From the NCBI GenBank assembly GCA_910586755.1, contig CAJUJM010000090.1, positions 1-50,743 of the forward strand: 50,743 bases of DNA. The letters are read 5' to 3'. The DNA is from an uncultured Lachnospiraceae bacterium. GTDB taxonomy: Bacteria; Bacillota; Clostridia; Lachnospirales; Lachnospiraceae. Below, piece after piece: positions 16,196 to 25,946 of this stretch. The position numbers and the translations under genes were made by a program. The notes beneath the pieces were generated by a model that was not told the DNA's origin, ran no database searches, and saw only the letters and a list, made by a program, of their open reading frames with translations. Each line of letters opens with the position of its first letter. The first letter of the stretch is position 1.

Positions 16196-17728
16196 CTACC
16201 TTTCTTCTCCGGACCCATGCTCTGCAATGCAGCTGAGGACATGCTCCTCCGTCACCTGTTCCCCTTCCAATTCCCCTACAATATGACGATCCTTATAAAT
16301 ATAAACCTTATCGGAGCAGCGAATCACCTCGCTGATCTCAGATGAGATAAATACAACCGACTTTCCGTCCTCTGCCAGTTTCAAAACAAGATTTAAAATT
16401 TCTGCCTTAGCTCCCACATCGATTCCCCGTGTAGGTTCATCTAAAATAAACAGTTCCGGATTCGTAGCCAGCCAACGGGCCAGCAGCACTTTCTGTTGGT
16501 TTCCTCCAGATAAATTCCCTACTAACTGGCTGCTTCCCGGCGTAGCAATCCGCAGTTTTTTAATGTACTCATCCGCCAGTTCTCTCTGTTTCCGCCTGGA
16601 AATCAAATGAAACATTCCCTTCTTTCCCTGCAGCGCCAGTATGATATTATCTCCCACTGACATTTCCAGAATCAGCCCTTCTGTCTTTCGGTTTTCCGGA
16701 CAGAATGCCATTCCATAACGAATTCCGTCCTGAGGCGAGGCATTTCTCGTCTTCTTTGTTCCCAGGTAAAAAGTTCCGCTGTCAGCTTTATCCACACCAA
16801 ATAAAAGCCGTGCTGTCTCTGTTCGGCCAGAGCCCAGAAGCCCGGCCAATCCTACGATACTCCCTTTCTCTATGGAAATATCAAGGGGCGGAATCATCCC
16901 CTTCTTTCCAACGGATTCCATTCTGCAATAAACCGATGTCTCTTCCGTCTTCCGGCGGTTTTTGCTCTGGCTTGTCTCCGTAAATGCCGCCAGTTCGCGC
17001 CCCAGCATTTTCTCTACCAGGGAGCGGCGGTCAATCTCCTGAATGCCATAGGCGCCAATCTTATGGCCATTACGCAGTACCGTGATCGTATCGGATATTT
17101 CAAATACCTGTTCGAAGAAATGGCTGATAAAAATAATCCCCATTCCCCTGGCCTGAAGTTTCCGTATCACTTCAAACAGATTCTTCACCTCATTGGCATC
17201 CAGAGAGGATGTCGGCTCATCCAAAACCAATACTTTGGCCTCCATATCCACCGCCCGGGCAATCGCCACCATCTGCTGTACTGCCACTGAATATTCATCC
17301 AGATGTGCTTCCACATCCAGTTCCATATTCAGTCTTGCCATAGCTGCCACTGCTCCCCGTCTCATTTCACTCCAGGATATCTGGCCAAATCGATTCGTCG
17401 GCTGCCGTCCGATAAAAATGTTCTCTGCCACTGACAGATTGGGGCAAAGGTTTACTTCCTGATACACCGTACTAATTCCGGCTTTCTGAGCCTCCAGAGT
17501 AGTTTCAGGCGCTATTTCTTTTCCCTCCAGAAAAATCCGGCCTCCATCCTTATGCTCATACCCGGTTAGGATCTTAATAAGTGTGGACTTTCCTGCGCCG
17601 TTTTCACCGCAGAGAGAGTGGATTTCTCCCTCTCTCAGCGTGAAAGAAACGTTAGAAAGTGCCGTAACTCCGGGGTATTGTTTACAAATATCCACCATCT
17701 CCACAAGCACTTTTCTCTCTTTGTTCAT
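16196..17728 (-). CDS. Sugar ABC transporter ATP-binding protein, two NBDs (YtfR/RbsA type)
   Basis: A 510-residue duplicated ATPase. NBD1: Walker A GENGAGKSTLIKIL, signature YSVAVQQMVAIARA, Walker B VLVLDEPTSSLD. NBD2: degenerate Walker A GLLGSGRTETARLLFG, signature LSGGNQQKVLLARW, Walker B LFILDEPTRGIDVG. I chose ATG 17728 (MNKERKVLVEMVDICKQYPG) because it has a GAGAGG site and lies just after the stop of the binding protein at 17752; the longer frame would run inside that gene. It energises import of the sugar bound by the lipoprotein. Confidence 0.92.
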   Translation of the reverse strand: MNKERKVLVEMVDICKQYPGVTALSNVSFTLREGEIHSLCGENGAGKSTLIKILTGYEHKDGGRIFLEGKEIAPETTLEAQKAGISTVYQEVNLCPNLSVAENIFIGRQPTNRFGQISWSEMRRGAVAAMARLNMELDVEAHLDEYSVAVQQMVAIARAVDMEAKVLVLDEPTSSLDANEVKNLFEVIRKLQARGMGIIFISHFFEQVFEISDTITVLRNGHKIGAYGIQEIDRRSLVEKMLGRELAAFTETSQSKNRRKTEETSVYCRMESVGKKGMIPPLDISIEKGSIVGLAGLLGSGRTETARLLFGVDKADSGTFYLGTKKTRNASPQDGIRYGMAFCPENRKTEGLILEMSVGDNIILALQGKKGMFHLISRRKQRELADEYIKKLRIATPGSSQLVGNLSGGNQQKVLLARWLATNPELFILDEPTRGIDVGAKAEILNLVLKLAEDGKSVVFISSEISEVIRCSDKVYIYKDRHIVGELEGEQVTEEHVLSCIAEHGSGEER

Positions 17729-17751
17729 ACAGGCTTCCTCTCTTCGCTCTG

Positions 17752-18813
17752 TTACCAGGTACGCTTGGGCAGCTCCTCCGCCGCCTGATCCTGGAACCAT
17801 ACAATATTGTCGAGCACTACCCAGGACTCAGGTGACTTGCCTTCCAGGAAATAATCCTGACAAATTTTCAAAAGCGCCGGACCATACCCCAGAGGATTTT
17901 CCACCGTTGCATTATATTTTCCTTCTGCCATAGCCTCAAAGGAACCTCTTGCTCCGTCTACGCCCATTAAGAAAATATCTTTGCCTGGTTCCAAACCAGC
18001 TTCCTGAATGGCCTGAATCGCTCCCAGCCCCATATCGTCGCTGTGCGCCAAGACACCCTGAATTTTTGCGCCTTCTGCTTCTGCAGATTTCAAGAACGCT
18101 TCCATAACCTCTTTTCCCTTGGTTCTGGTCCAGTCGGCAGACTGAGAGCCATAGATTACCAGCTCATCCTGTTTTTCGATTGCATTTAAAATACCTGTAT
18201 TTCTCTCTGTAGCTGCCGATGCTCCTACAGTTCCCTCTAATACCACAATATTAACCGGGGCCTCCAGTCCCTCACAGCATTGCTCCATGGCTTCCACCAG
18301 GTATTCTCCGGCTCTTACATTATCCGGCCCTACATAGCAGAGAGAATAATCCTCCACATCACCTGTTGCCATCTCCACCCGCCGTCCAGCTAAAATTACC
18401 GGAATTCCAGCCTCCGACGCCTCCATCAAAACAGAATCCCAACCGGTTGTGACTGTCGGTCTTAATACAATCAAATCTACCCCCTGCTGAATATAGCTGC
18501 GAACCGCTTTAATCTGATTTTCCTGAATTGCCTGTGACTCTGAAAACAGCAGTTCAAATTCCGCAGACCCTTTAAAAGACTCTATAATTTCTGCAGACAT
18601 AGCAGTCACCCATTCCGTTTCCGTTCCTGTCTGGGAAAAGCCGATCACATATTTCTCTTTTCCTTCTTCCGGTTTCACCCCTTCTGCCGTTTCCGTTCCT
18701 GCTGCGGCAGTTGGCGCAGCCTCCTTCGTTTTTGCTGTGCACCCCATTGTCATTCCTGCTGTCATTATCGCTGCCATCAGAATTGCCGTCCCTTTTAATA
18801 CACTTCTCCTCAT
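17752..18813 (-). CDS. Sugar ABC transporter substrate-binding lipoprotein (YtfQ-like)
   Basis: A 353-residue protein with a basic signal (MRRSVLKGTAILMAAIMTAG) and lipobox MTMGC (Cys25), then a low-complexity Ala/Thr/Glu linker and a type I periplasmic-binding fold. YVIGFSQTGTETEWVTAMSA and GVDLIVLRPTVTTGWD match the YtfQ-like pattern for furanose-binding proteins better than RbsB. It should be anchored on the outer face of the cell membrane. It starts 26 bases after the flavoprotein stop and precedes the ATPase. Confidence 0.88.
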   Translation of the reverse strand: MRRSVLKGTAILMAAIMTAGMTMGCTAKTKEAAPTAAAGTETAEGVKPEEGKEKYVIGFSQTGTETEWVTAMSAEIIESFKGSAEFELLFSESQAIQENQIKAVRSYIQQGVDLIVLRPTVTTGWDSVLMEASEAGIPVILAGRRVEMATGDVEDYSLCYVGPDNVRAGEYLVEAMEQCCEGLEAPVNIVVLEGTVGASAATERNTGILNAIEKQDELVIYGSQSADWTRTKGKEVMEAFLKSAEAEGAKIQGVLAHSDDMGLGAIQAIQEAGLEPGKDIFLMGVDGARGSFEAMAEGKYNATVENPLGYGPALLKICQDYFLEGKSPESWVVLDNIVWFQDQAAEELPKRTW

Positions 18814-18838
18814 GTTTCTCCTCCGTTCTTTTTCTTAG

Positions 18839-20521
18839 TTAATTAGTGATATGTTGTATAGCCATTTGATTTTGGCTATGATCCAGCTCAGGATAATCTT
18901 CGCGGTAGTGACTGCCTCTGCTCTCTTTTCTGGCACGGGCAGCGTCGGACATCAGTAATCCTGTATTCATCATGTGCCATAAACTGACCATCTGCCACCG
19001 CAAAATCGGTTCTTCCTCTTCTCCCTTCAGACATTGTGTTTTCAGTTGATTCAGAAAATCTGTATATTTTTGAAGCTGACCTTCGTTTCGGATAATCAAC
19101 AGGCTTCTGTCTGTCTCCGTCTGAATCTGCTTTTTAACATCCTCCCCATTCCTGCATTGGGGCAAATGAAGGTTTCTCCAAAAGCTTCGCTTGCGATCCA
19201 GATCTTCCAGATTTGCCTGCGCTCCCGTCATCTCCTTTGCTCTCAATGCGCTGTGCTCTCCTGCAATTTTTCCAAAGACCTGGGACGCAACCGACATGTT
19301 ACCGCCCAGGCGATCTGCTCCATGAGGCCCGGATGCCGCCTCTCCTACTGCATAAAGGCCATCCACAGAAGTCATCCCATGGGCATCAATTAACGCCCCT
19401 CCATTTACCGCATGGGCAAAACAGGCAATTTCCAATGGGGTTTTTTCAATATCAATTCCTTTGTCCAAATACCACTTACGGGTAGTCTCCCACATCAAAG
19501 AAAACTGACTGTCACTGTTTAAGCATTTCCGCATTTCTGGTGTGTCCAGCCGCAGAAAAACGTTCCCCCTCCGGTTTCCTCTTCCCGCATTAATCTCTTT
19601 CTGTACAGCAATTTCCACATAACCAGACCGGTCTCTCATACTGAATGGGAAATGTCCCCGCTTGTCACCAAGCGCATCCTGCTCCGTCACTCCTTCCGGC
19701 AGATAGTTCTCAAGAAAACGCTCTCCCTTTCCGTTTTCCAATACCGGGAAGCACTCCCACAGGTAGTTTTCAAACAGATTTATAAAGGGATAAGCCACTC
19801 CGATTCCCATCTGCACGAATTCCAGATTCGCCATTTTGGCTCCCGCCTGATAAGCCAGAGAATAAGCATCTCCTGTGACATCGTAAGGATACATATTATG
19901 GGCAAACAGCTGCCCCGCTCCTCCGGCTGCCAAAATAACGCTTTTCGCCAGAATCACGACCTCACCGTTTTCCTGGTCAAATCCATACGCCCCGCAGCAC
20001 GTGCCGCAGTTTACCAAAAGCTCTGCCACCGTAATTCCGTTCATTACCCTGACGCCCTGCTTCGCAGCCTCATTGTGCAGCACTTCCAGAAGCGGACGAA
20101 AATGGTCTTTCATCACATGTGCTCTGGGCCTACTGGTAAAGCAGCTCTGAAACACTTTATAACTGCCGTCCACACGCTCAAAAACCCTGTCTCCGCCCGG
20201 AAGTCCGGTCAGGTACTCCAGCGTTTCTGCTGCCTGTTCTGCCAGTATCCGGCTCAGCTCCGGAACCGAAACTCCCAACGATGCCCGATCAATATCCTCA
20301 TAGAAGCATTCCGGGCTGTCTCCCTGTCCCGGCTCCGGTGCGTTATAAGCTCCGATTTCCGCCACATCATAATAGGTAGCTCCGCTTTTTCCACTTTCTC
20401 CTTTGCTGACAATCAATACATCCGCACCCTGTCTGGCTGCGCTTATAGCTGCCGCCAGCCCGGCTCCGCCTCCGCCGATGACCAGGACATCACAGGTTAT
20501 TTCTTTATATTCTTCTTTCAA
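18839..20521 (-). CDS. FAD-dependent oxidoreductase (fumarate-reductase/L-aspartate-oxidase-like flavoprotein)
   Basis: A 560-residue flavoprotein. N-terminal ADP-binding motif DVLVIGGGGAGLAAAISAAR at about 10-30, the FAD loop SKGESGKSGATYYD, a capping domain, and the C-terminal segment GLYAVGEAASGPHGADRLGG with the usual GEA...G...RLGGN pattern. A SRPRAHVMKDH stretch near 125 may be part of the active site. No signal peptide or heme-binding domain is seen, so it is cytoplasmic and needs an unknown redox partner. It is unusual to find such an enzyme between a CoA-transferase and a sugar importer; its substrate is not predictable. Confidence 0.85.
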   Translation of the reverse strand: MKEEYKEITCDVLVIGGGGAGLAAAISAARQGADVLIVSKGESGKSGATYYDVAEIGAYNAPEPGQGDSPECFYEDIDRASLGVSVPELSRILAEQAAETLEYLTGLPGGDRVFERVDGSYKVFQSCFTSRPRAHVMKDHFRPLLEVLHNEAAKQGVRVMNGITVAELLVNCGTCCGAYGFDQENGEVVILAKSVILAAGGAGQLFAHNMYPYDVTGDAYSLAYQAGAKMANLEFVQMGIGVAYPFINLFENYLWECFPVLENGKGERFLENYLPEGVTEQDALGDKRGHFPFSMRDRSGYVEIAVQKEINAGRGNRRGNVFLRLDTPEMRKCLNSDSQFSLMWETTRKWYLDKGIDIEKTPLEIACFAHAVNGGALIDAHGMTSVDGLYAVGEAASGPHGADRLGGNMSVASQVFGKIAGEHSALRAKEMTGAQANLEDLDRKRSFWRNLHLPQCRNGEDVKKQIQTETDRSLLIIRNEGQLQKYTDFLNQLKTQCLKGEEEEPILRWQMVSLWHMMNTGLLMSDAARARKESRGSHYREDYPELDHSQNQMAIQHITN

Positions 20522-20536
20522 ACTGACCTCCTCCTG

Positions 20537-22063
20537 TCATCGGAAGATTTCCTCCGGCATCTGTTTTACATGATCCGCCTTTACTGTAAATGGAAGCTGT
20601 TTCAATATATCCCGGTCAATGTCAATGCCAGGCGCTGCTTCTAAAAGCTCTAATCCATCTTCTCCATACCGGAACACACACCGCTCTGTAATATACAAAA
20701 GCTCCTGCCCATTCTTATATGCCATGGGGCCATTTAAGGTAATCTGCTCCACCTGCTCTACAATCTTCGGTGTTTTTCCTTCCTGAAGTATGGTCAGTTT
20801 TCCGTTTCCGATTTCAAACTCCGCTCCTACTGCCGAGAAGGTTCCGCAAAAGACCAGTTTTTTCGTTTTATGGGTGATGTCGATAAAACCGCCGCATCCA
20901 GGCACAATATGATTAAACTTACTCACATTTACATTGCCATGGCGATCCATTTCACCAAACCCCAAAAATGTAACATCCAGCCCACCTCCCCGGTAATAAG
21001 GAAATACAAAGGATGAGTCCAGAATTGCGCTGGGATTCCGATTTACGCCGAAAATTTTCCGTTCTGCCGGAACTCCGCCGATTGAGCCGTGTTCCGGGAA
21101 AAACGTGCTTGTAATTTCTCCCAGCTCTTCCACTTGAATCATCGGAATATTTGCCGGAATACCGACGCCCAAATTAACCACATGATCATTTTCCCCTATT
21201 TCCATGGCCGCTCTGCGGGCAATCACCTTTTTGCTGTCCAGCTTAAGGGGCGGTATTTCAGACACCGGAATCTTGATCTCTCCGGTCAGCGATGGATTCG
21301 CTTCTTCTCCTCCCGATACACTCTGTTCCGGATCAATCACAATGTAATCTACCATAATCCCCGGCACCAGCACTTTTCTTGGATGCAGGGTTCCACGTCT
21401 GGCAAGGCGTGATGCCTGTACAATCACCTTGCCGCCGCTGGCTTTCGCCGCCATGGCAGCTGAAAGGACCCCTGCATTAACCGGCTCCTGCTCCACCGTC
21501 AGATTCCCATCCTCATCTACCGTTGTACCGCGAATAATCGCCACATCAATTTTCGGGTTGGGGTAACAGAGATATTCCTTACCTTTAATTGCAATTTTTT
21601 CACAGACAGGTTCTGAAGATATCTCATTCATTCTGCCGCCTTCCATATCGCAGTCTACAAAAGTGCCAATTCCTGTCCTGGTAAAGGTATAGGCCTCTCC
21701 TGCCCCGGTCTGATGCAGAATTTCAAAAAGTGTCCCCATGGGGATTACATAAGCCTCCACCTGATTTTCTCTAAGCATGGCTGTCATTTTCGAGGTTTTG
21801 AGAAAACTAAAACCACTTCCAATAACCCGTTTTACCATACCAGGATGGGCAAACCGTTCCAAGCCTACACCTTCTCCCATACCGTGAATCGTTGTGTGTA
21901 TCTCCGTAAGACCGGAGGGATGGCTGTCCGTCAGGAAACGATCCTCTAAAGCTTTCAGAGTTCTGTCCGGAAGCATAATATTTTCAATGCCGCAGACAAG
22001 CACGGTACTGTTGTCTTCAATCCAGGAAACCGCCTGCTCAAACGATACTACCTTATCTGTCAT
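20537..22063 (-). CDS. Acetate CoA-transferase-like protein, fused alpha and beta domains
   Basis: A 508-residue family I CoA-transferase of the YdiF / propionate CoA-transferase type with both halves in one chain. The catalytic Glu is probably in FFPEHGSIGG (about residue 325-335), matching the E-x-G-x-x-G motif. ATG 22063 overlaps the TGA of the MaoC gene (ATGA) and has a GGAGGGGAAGG site, so I prefer it over the longer frame to 22120. The pair suggests a CoA-ester step, for example activation of a carboxylate produced in this pathway. Confidence 0.88.
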   Translation of the reverse strand: MTDKVVSFEQAVSWIEDNSTVLVCGIENIMLPDRTLKALEDRFLTDSHPSGLTEIHTTIHGMGEGVGLERFAHPGMVKRVIGSGFSFLKTSKMTAMLRENQVEAYVIPMGTLFEILHQTGAGEAYTFTRTGIGTFVDCDMEGGRMNEISSEPVCEKIAIKGKEYLCYPNPKIDVAIIRGTTVDEDGNLTVEQEPVNAGVLSAAMAAKASGGKVIVQASRLARRGTLHPRKVLVPGIMVDYIVIDPEQSVSGGEEANPSLTGEIKIPVSEIPPLKLDSKKVIARRAAMEIGENDHVVNLGVGIPANIPMIQVEELGEITSTFFPEHGSIGGVPAERKIFGVNRNPSAILDSSFVFPYYRGGGLDVTFLGFGEMDRHGNVNVSKFNHIVPGCGGFIDITHKTKKLVFCGTFSAVGAEFEIGNGKLTILQEGKTPKIVEQVEQITLNGPMAYKNGQELLYITERCVFRYGEDGLELLEAAPGIDIDRDILKQLPFTVKADHVKQMPEEIFR

Positions 22064-22521
22064 CCTTCCCCTCCTCCCGCTTTTCTCTTCATCATCAGAA
22101 CCTTGACTCCAGACTGGCAAACCTCATCGTTCTGATTTATTATTTCAAAAAACAGTTTCAATATTCCGCGGTCTGCTTTGCTTTTGCTAAATCGTATTTC
22201 CTTCACCGTAATCCTTACATGAATCGTATCTCCAAATAAGATAGCTTTATGGAATTTCCAGTCTTCAATTCCCAAAAGCGCAATGGAATTATCCGTAATC
22301 AGCCCTAACCGCATCATTAAACCGTGGGCAATAGACAGTCCCAGTAAGCCGTGGGCAATTCTCTCGCCAAATATACTGTCCTTCATGTAAACCGCATCGG
22401 TATGATTCTGGTGATAATCCCCTGTCAATCCGGCGAATGCAGAAACCTCATACTCTCCAATCGTTCTGCCTGGCGTAAGAAATACTTCCCCCTCGTTCCA
22501 GTCATCTAAATATTTACTCAT
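22060..22521 (-). CDS. MaoC-like dehydratase/hydratase
   Basis: A 153-residue single hot-dog-fold protein. The conserved hydratase stretch FAGLTGDYHQNHTDAVYMKD carries the Asp/His pair of R-specific enoyl-CoA hydratases, and IAHGLLGLSIAHGLM is the usual second motif. It starts 8 bases inside the end of the kinase gene and its stop overlaps the CoA-transferase start, so the three are tightly coupled. A hydratase acting on a CoA ester made by the CoA-transferase is a reasonable inference, but the substrate is unknown. Confidence 0.85.
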   Translation of the reverse strand: MSKYLDDWNEGEVFLTPGRTIGEYEVSAFAGLTGDYHQNHTDAVYMKDSIFGERIAHGLLGLSIAHGLMMRLGLITDNSIALLGIEDWKFHKAILFGDTIHVRITVKEIRFSKSKADRGILKLFFEIINQNDEVCQSGVKVLMMKRKAGGGEG

Positions 22522-23530
22522 GCATTTCCTCCTCTTTCAGTCTTGCAATGATGTATGCGCCTTTTGCTGAATACGGCACTGCTCCTGCAGACTGACACGG
22601 AATAACCTGTGCAAAAATCTGCTCCTCCCGCAAAATATCGCAAAGGCCGCGGCTGTAAGCGCCATCTCCCATCACAAGCACTGTCATGCTGCTGTCCACA
22701 TGAATTGCTTCACTGTTTTGTACTGCAAACAAATCATTCTGTATTAAAATCCCATAGAGGAAGTTGGCGGCCGCCTTTGTTCCCACGCCTGCAAACTGGC
22801 TGAGAATCCTGGTTGAAAAACAGGCTCTCCCGGTTCCGCACCGGGCGGCAGCCCGGTAGCCTTTCAGCATCATTTCTCTGTCATACTCATCCTTTTCTAT
22901 AAAGGACCTTCCCACTGCATCGGCAATAATCGTATCGTGTGTAATAGACGATAGCAATTCTCCGGAAAGCGTGGTCAGACAGCCTTCTATATGTCCCTCT
23001 TTATCAACAGCTACAAATTTGGTATGAGATCCAGGTATAATAATCAGATACGGCCTGCCCTTTCCATACTGTTCTAACAAAGCGCAACACTCCACTTCTT
23101 CGCCTCTCATAATATCCATGGCCTCAAACGCTTCCTCTGACACGGTTTGAACATTATTCTTTACACCCGGGATAAACAGAATCGGAAAAGGAAATATATC
23201 CTTCAGCAGCACCTTCGCTGCCGCCTTCGCAAGATCTTTCTTGCTCACCGGCGCTGTACAGTGAGGGATTTCCGCCAGTCCTACATTGGATGTAATCATT
23301 CCGCTGGCTGCCACCTGCATCACTTCTTTATATTCAATCCGATATTCTGAAAGCAGTTCCTCTAAACATCTCTGCACGCCTCGTTTCAGCCTTTCGTTAC
23401 TGCCGTCCCGCGCAGTATCCCTGACTCCTACCGGTGCGCTTTTCATTCCCAGCGCCTGTCCGTCTTCGTTCCAAAGCACAGCCCGGGTATTGGTCGTACC
23501 GGTATCAATGGTTAGCCAGTATTTTTTCAT
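22514..23530 (-). CDS. dgoK: 2-dehydro-3-deoxygalactonokinase
   Basis: A 338-residue sugar-acid kinase of the DgoK family. MKKYWLTIDTGTTNTRAVLW is the family opening (phosphate-binding loop with TNTR), followed by AASGMITSNVGLAEIPH, IPGVKNN, LIIIPGSHTKFVAVD and a C-terminal VLVMGDGAYSRGL. It phosphorylates 2-keto-3-deoxy-galactonate before the aldolase encoded next to it. Its ATG overlaps the TGA of the aldolase gene by 4 bases, so the two steps are coupled at translation. Confidence 0.9.
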   Translation of the reverse strand: MKKYWLTIDTGTTNTRAVLWNEDGQALGMKSAPVGVRDTARDGSNERLKRGVQRCLEELLSEYRIEYKEVMQVAASGMITSNVGLAEIPHCTAPVSKKDLAKAAAKVLLKDIFPFPILFIPGVKNNVQTVSEEAFEAMDIMRGEEVECCALLEQYGKGRPYLIIIPGSHTKFVAVDKEGHIEGCLTTLSGELLSSITHDTIIADAVGRSFIEKDEYDREMMLKGYRAAARCGTGRACFSTRILSQFAGVGTKAAANFLYGILIQNDLFAVQNSEAIHVDSSMTVLVMGDGAYSRGLCDILREEQIFAQVIPCQSAGAVPYSAKGAYIIARLKEEEMHE

Positions 23531-24189
23531 TCCCCGGCCTCCTTAAGCTTTTCTATATAACGCTCCGCCAGTTTTGTTATGGCCCCATAATCCTGATTTG
23601 TCATATATTCCCGCTTCAGTATGTTGCCTCCTACTCCAAAGCTCATGGCTCCCGCTTTCAGAAAAGCTCCAAGATGCTCCTCTGAAATTCCTCCAACCAT
23701 CATAAGCGGAATATGGCTTAAAGGTCCGCGGATCGCTTTTACATATGCCACGCCTTCCACGCCTGCCGGAAACAGCTTAACGATGTCTGCGCCCCATGTA
23801 TAGGCCTGATAAATCTCACTGGCTGTAAATGCGCCGGGAACCGACACCAGCCCCATGGCTTTCGTAAGCCGGATAATCCTTTCATCTGTTCCCGGTGACA
23901 GAATAAACTCTGCCCCTGCATCCCTGGCGCAAATCAGCTGTTCCTGGGTTAAGACTGTTCCGGCCCCTGCAATCATATCTTCCGGCAGGGAATTTCGTAT
24001 CAGCTTAATGGATTCTGCTGTAGTTTCCATTCTTTCGTTTTCCTCCGAGAATGTAATCTCCATCAGCCTGATCCCGCCTTTATACAAAGCTTTCGCTGCC
24101 TCCAACGCTTCTTCAGCAGTAAGATTTCTTGCTATCACCACCAAACGGTTTTTTCTTATAGAATCTAAAACTTCCCTTCTCCTGTCCAT
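23527..24189 (-). CDS. KDPG/KDPGal aldolase
   Basis: About 220 residues of the class I aldolase family Eda/DgoA. Key residues: Glu in RLMEITFS, Pro-Gly in VSVPGAFTASE, the Schiff-base Lys in DIVKLFPAG, and the phosphate-binding GVGGNI near the end. ATG 24189 overlaps the stop of the SDR gene (TAATG), chosen over 24204. With DgoK it would split 2-keto-3-deoxy-6-phospho-sugar acid to pyruvate and glyceraldehyde 3-phosphate. Confidence 0.9.
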   Translation of the reverse strand: MDRRREVLDSIRKNRLVVIARNLTAEEALEAAKALYKGGIRLMEITFSEENERMETTAESIKLIRNSLPEDMIAGAGTVLTQEQLICARDAGAEFILSPGTDERIIRLTKAMGLVSVPGAFTASEIYQAYTWGADIVKLFPAGVEGVAYVKAIRGPLSHIPLMMVGGISEEHLGAFLKAGAMSFGVGGNILKREYMTNQDYGAITKLAERYIEKLKEAGE

Positions 24190-24938
24190 TATCGTCCAAG
24201 CCACCCCCCATCTACAGGAATTACAATACCATCCAGATAATCAGAAGCTTTTGATGCTAAGAAAACAGCTGTTCCCACAATATCCTCCGGCTGTCCCCAG
24301 CGTCCTGCAGGAATTCGTTCCAGAATCTGCCGGTTTCTTACCGGATCATTTAAGATTGCCGTGTTTAACTCCGTAGCCAGATATCCTGGCGCAATACAGT
24401 TCACATTGACGCCTTTTCCCGCCCATTCGTTGGAAAGGCTCTTGGTAAACTGCATAACTGCTCCCTTACTTCCTGCATAAGCCGGCACGGTCAGTCCACC
24501 CTGGAAAGACAGCAGAGAAGCCGTATTGATAATCTTCCCATATCCCCGTTCCAGCATGTGCTTTCCAAAAGCCTGACACAGATAAAATACAGCTTTGGAA
24601 TTGACATTCATTACAAAATCCCATTCCTTCTGCGGAAACTCTGCACATGGATATCTGCGCTGTGTCCCTGCATTATTGTAAAGGATATCAATTCTTCCAT
24701 CCTGTTCCCGGATAATCCGTTCTGCAAGCGCTTCTATTTCATCACATTTTGATAAATCAAACAGGTAAGCGCTGCATCGAACACCATAGCTTTCTATGGC
24801 TTTTATCGTCTCCTCTGACACTTCCAGATCTATAATTGCCACATTGGCTCCTGCTTTCGCATACCCCTCTGCTACAGCTTTTCCAATGCCTCTGTTAGCG
24901 CCTGTTACAACTGCGTTACATCCCCTGATATCAAACAT
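24189..24938 (-). CDS. Short-chain dehydrogenase/reductase (KduD / gluconate 5-dehydrogenase-like)
   Basis: A 249-residue SDR. NAD(P) motif TGANRGIGKAVAEG at about 13-25, NNAG in ILYNNAGTQRR, catalytic Ser in INTASLLSF, Tyr/Lys in VPAYAGSKGAVMQ, and the C-terminal PVDGGWLGR typical of the KduD/IdnO group. It likely interconverts a keto and hydroxy sugar acid feeding the aldolase. It lies 34 bases after the 2-hydroxyacid dehydrogenase and overlaps the aldolase start. Confidence 0.9.
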   Translation of the reverse strand: MFDIRGCNAVVTGANRGIGKAVAEGYAKAGANVAIIDLEVSEETIKAIESYGVRCSAYLFDLSKCDEIEALAERIIREQDGRIDILYNNAGTQRRYPCAEFPQKEWDFVMNVNSKAVFYLCQAFGKHMLERGYGKIINTASLLSFQGGLTVPAYAGSKGAVMQFTKSLSNEWAGKGVNVNCIAPGYLATELNTAILNDPVRNRQILERIPAGRWGQPEDIVGTAVFLASKASDYLDGIVIPVDGGWLGR

Positions 24939-24972
24939 TCTTCCTCCTCCATACGACTGTCTTATTGTAGCT

Positions 24973-25917
24973 TCAATTTAACCGATACTGCAAAGGTTCC
25001 CCATCCAGATAGCGAACCAGTTCTTCCGCCAGCTTGCGTTTCAGATCCACGGATGCTTCTTCTGAATACCAGGCCATGTGAGGACTGAATATTACATTAT
25101 CAAAGGCCAGCAACGGATTATCTTTGCCTACTGGTTCTTTTACAAATACATCCAGTCCCGCGCCTGCTATCCAGTGTTCGCGCAAAGCCTGCTCCAACGC
25201 CTTCTCATCAATGATTCCTCCCCTGGAAACATTGATGAGCACAGCAGTTTCCTTCATAAGCTTTAATTCCTTAATTCCAATCAACCCTCTGGAAGTCTCA
25301 AGCGGCGTATGGATACTGATAATATCCGCCTCCTGCAAAAGCTTTTCAAACGGAACTATCTCCACATGTTCCGGCACTCTCTCTTTTGACCGGACATCAC
25401 ATGCTATCACACGGCAGCCCAGACCTTTTATCATTTCTGCCAGACAGGTACCGATTCTTCCCAATCCAATGATGCCCACGGTAAGTTTGCTGAAACGGCA
25501 AATCGGAATACATTCCTCATAGGCCCATCTTCCTTCCCGCATAGCCCGATCCGCATGATAAAGTTTTCTGGTGAGTCCCATAATCATAGCCAATGCCTGT
25601 GCTGCAACCTCCTGAATTCCGTAATCCGGCACATTACAGACAATAACATTGTTTCTGGTCGCAGCGTCTATATCAATATGGTTAACCCCTACCCCATACC
25701 GAACCACCAGTTCCAAATCCTTCATTTCGTTAAAAAACTGTTCTGTCAATGGCGTATATTGATTCGCAATAACCTTAACCCCCTGTAGCTTTTGAATCAG
25801 CTGCTCCGTATCATTGCAATCAAGGAATTCATATTCCACATGATATTTGTGAAATACCTCCGCCTCCTGTTTCAAATCAACATGATCGCAATCTGTAATC
25901 ACTACTTTTCGTTCCAT
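24973..25917 (-). CDS. D-2-hydroxyacid dehydrogenase
   Basis: A 314-residue dehydrogenase of the phosphoglycerate/hydroxypyruvate group. NAD motif VGIIGLGRIGTCLAEM at about 140-155, catalytic Arg in INVSRGGIIDE, Glu in AGLDVFVKEP and His in IFSPHMAWYSEE. I chose ATG 25917 because it has a GGAGAG site; the longer frame would overlap the IclR gene. It is the first enzyme gene after the regulator and probably reduces a 2-keto acid derived from the pathway. Confidence 0.88.
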   Translation of the reverse strand: MERKVVITDCDHVDLKQEAEVFHKYHVEYEFLDCNDTEQLIQKLQGVKVIANQYTPLTEQFFNEMKDLELVVRYGVGVNHIDIDAATRNNVIVCNVPDYGIQEVAAQALAMIMGLTRKLYHADRAMREGRWAYEECIPICRFSKLTVGIIGLGRIGTCLAEMIKGLGCRVIACDVRSKERVPEHVEIVPFEKLLQEADIISIHTPLETSRGLIGIKELKLMKETAVLINVSRGGIIDEKALEQALREHWIAGAGLDVFVKEPVGKDNPLLAFDNVIFSPHMAWYSEEASVDLKRKLAEELVRYLDGEPLQYRLN

Positions 25918-25946
25918 TTCTCTCCTTCCCTCTGTAAAGCGTTCTT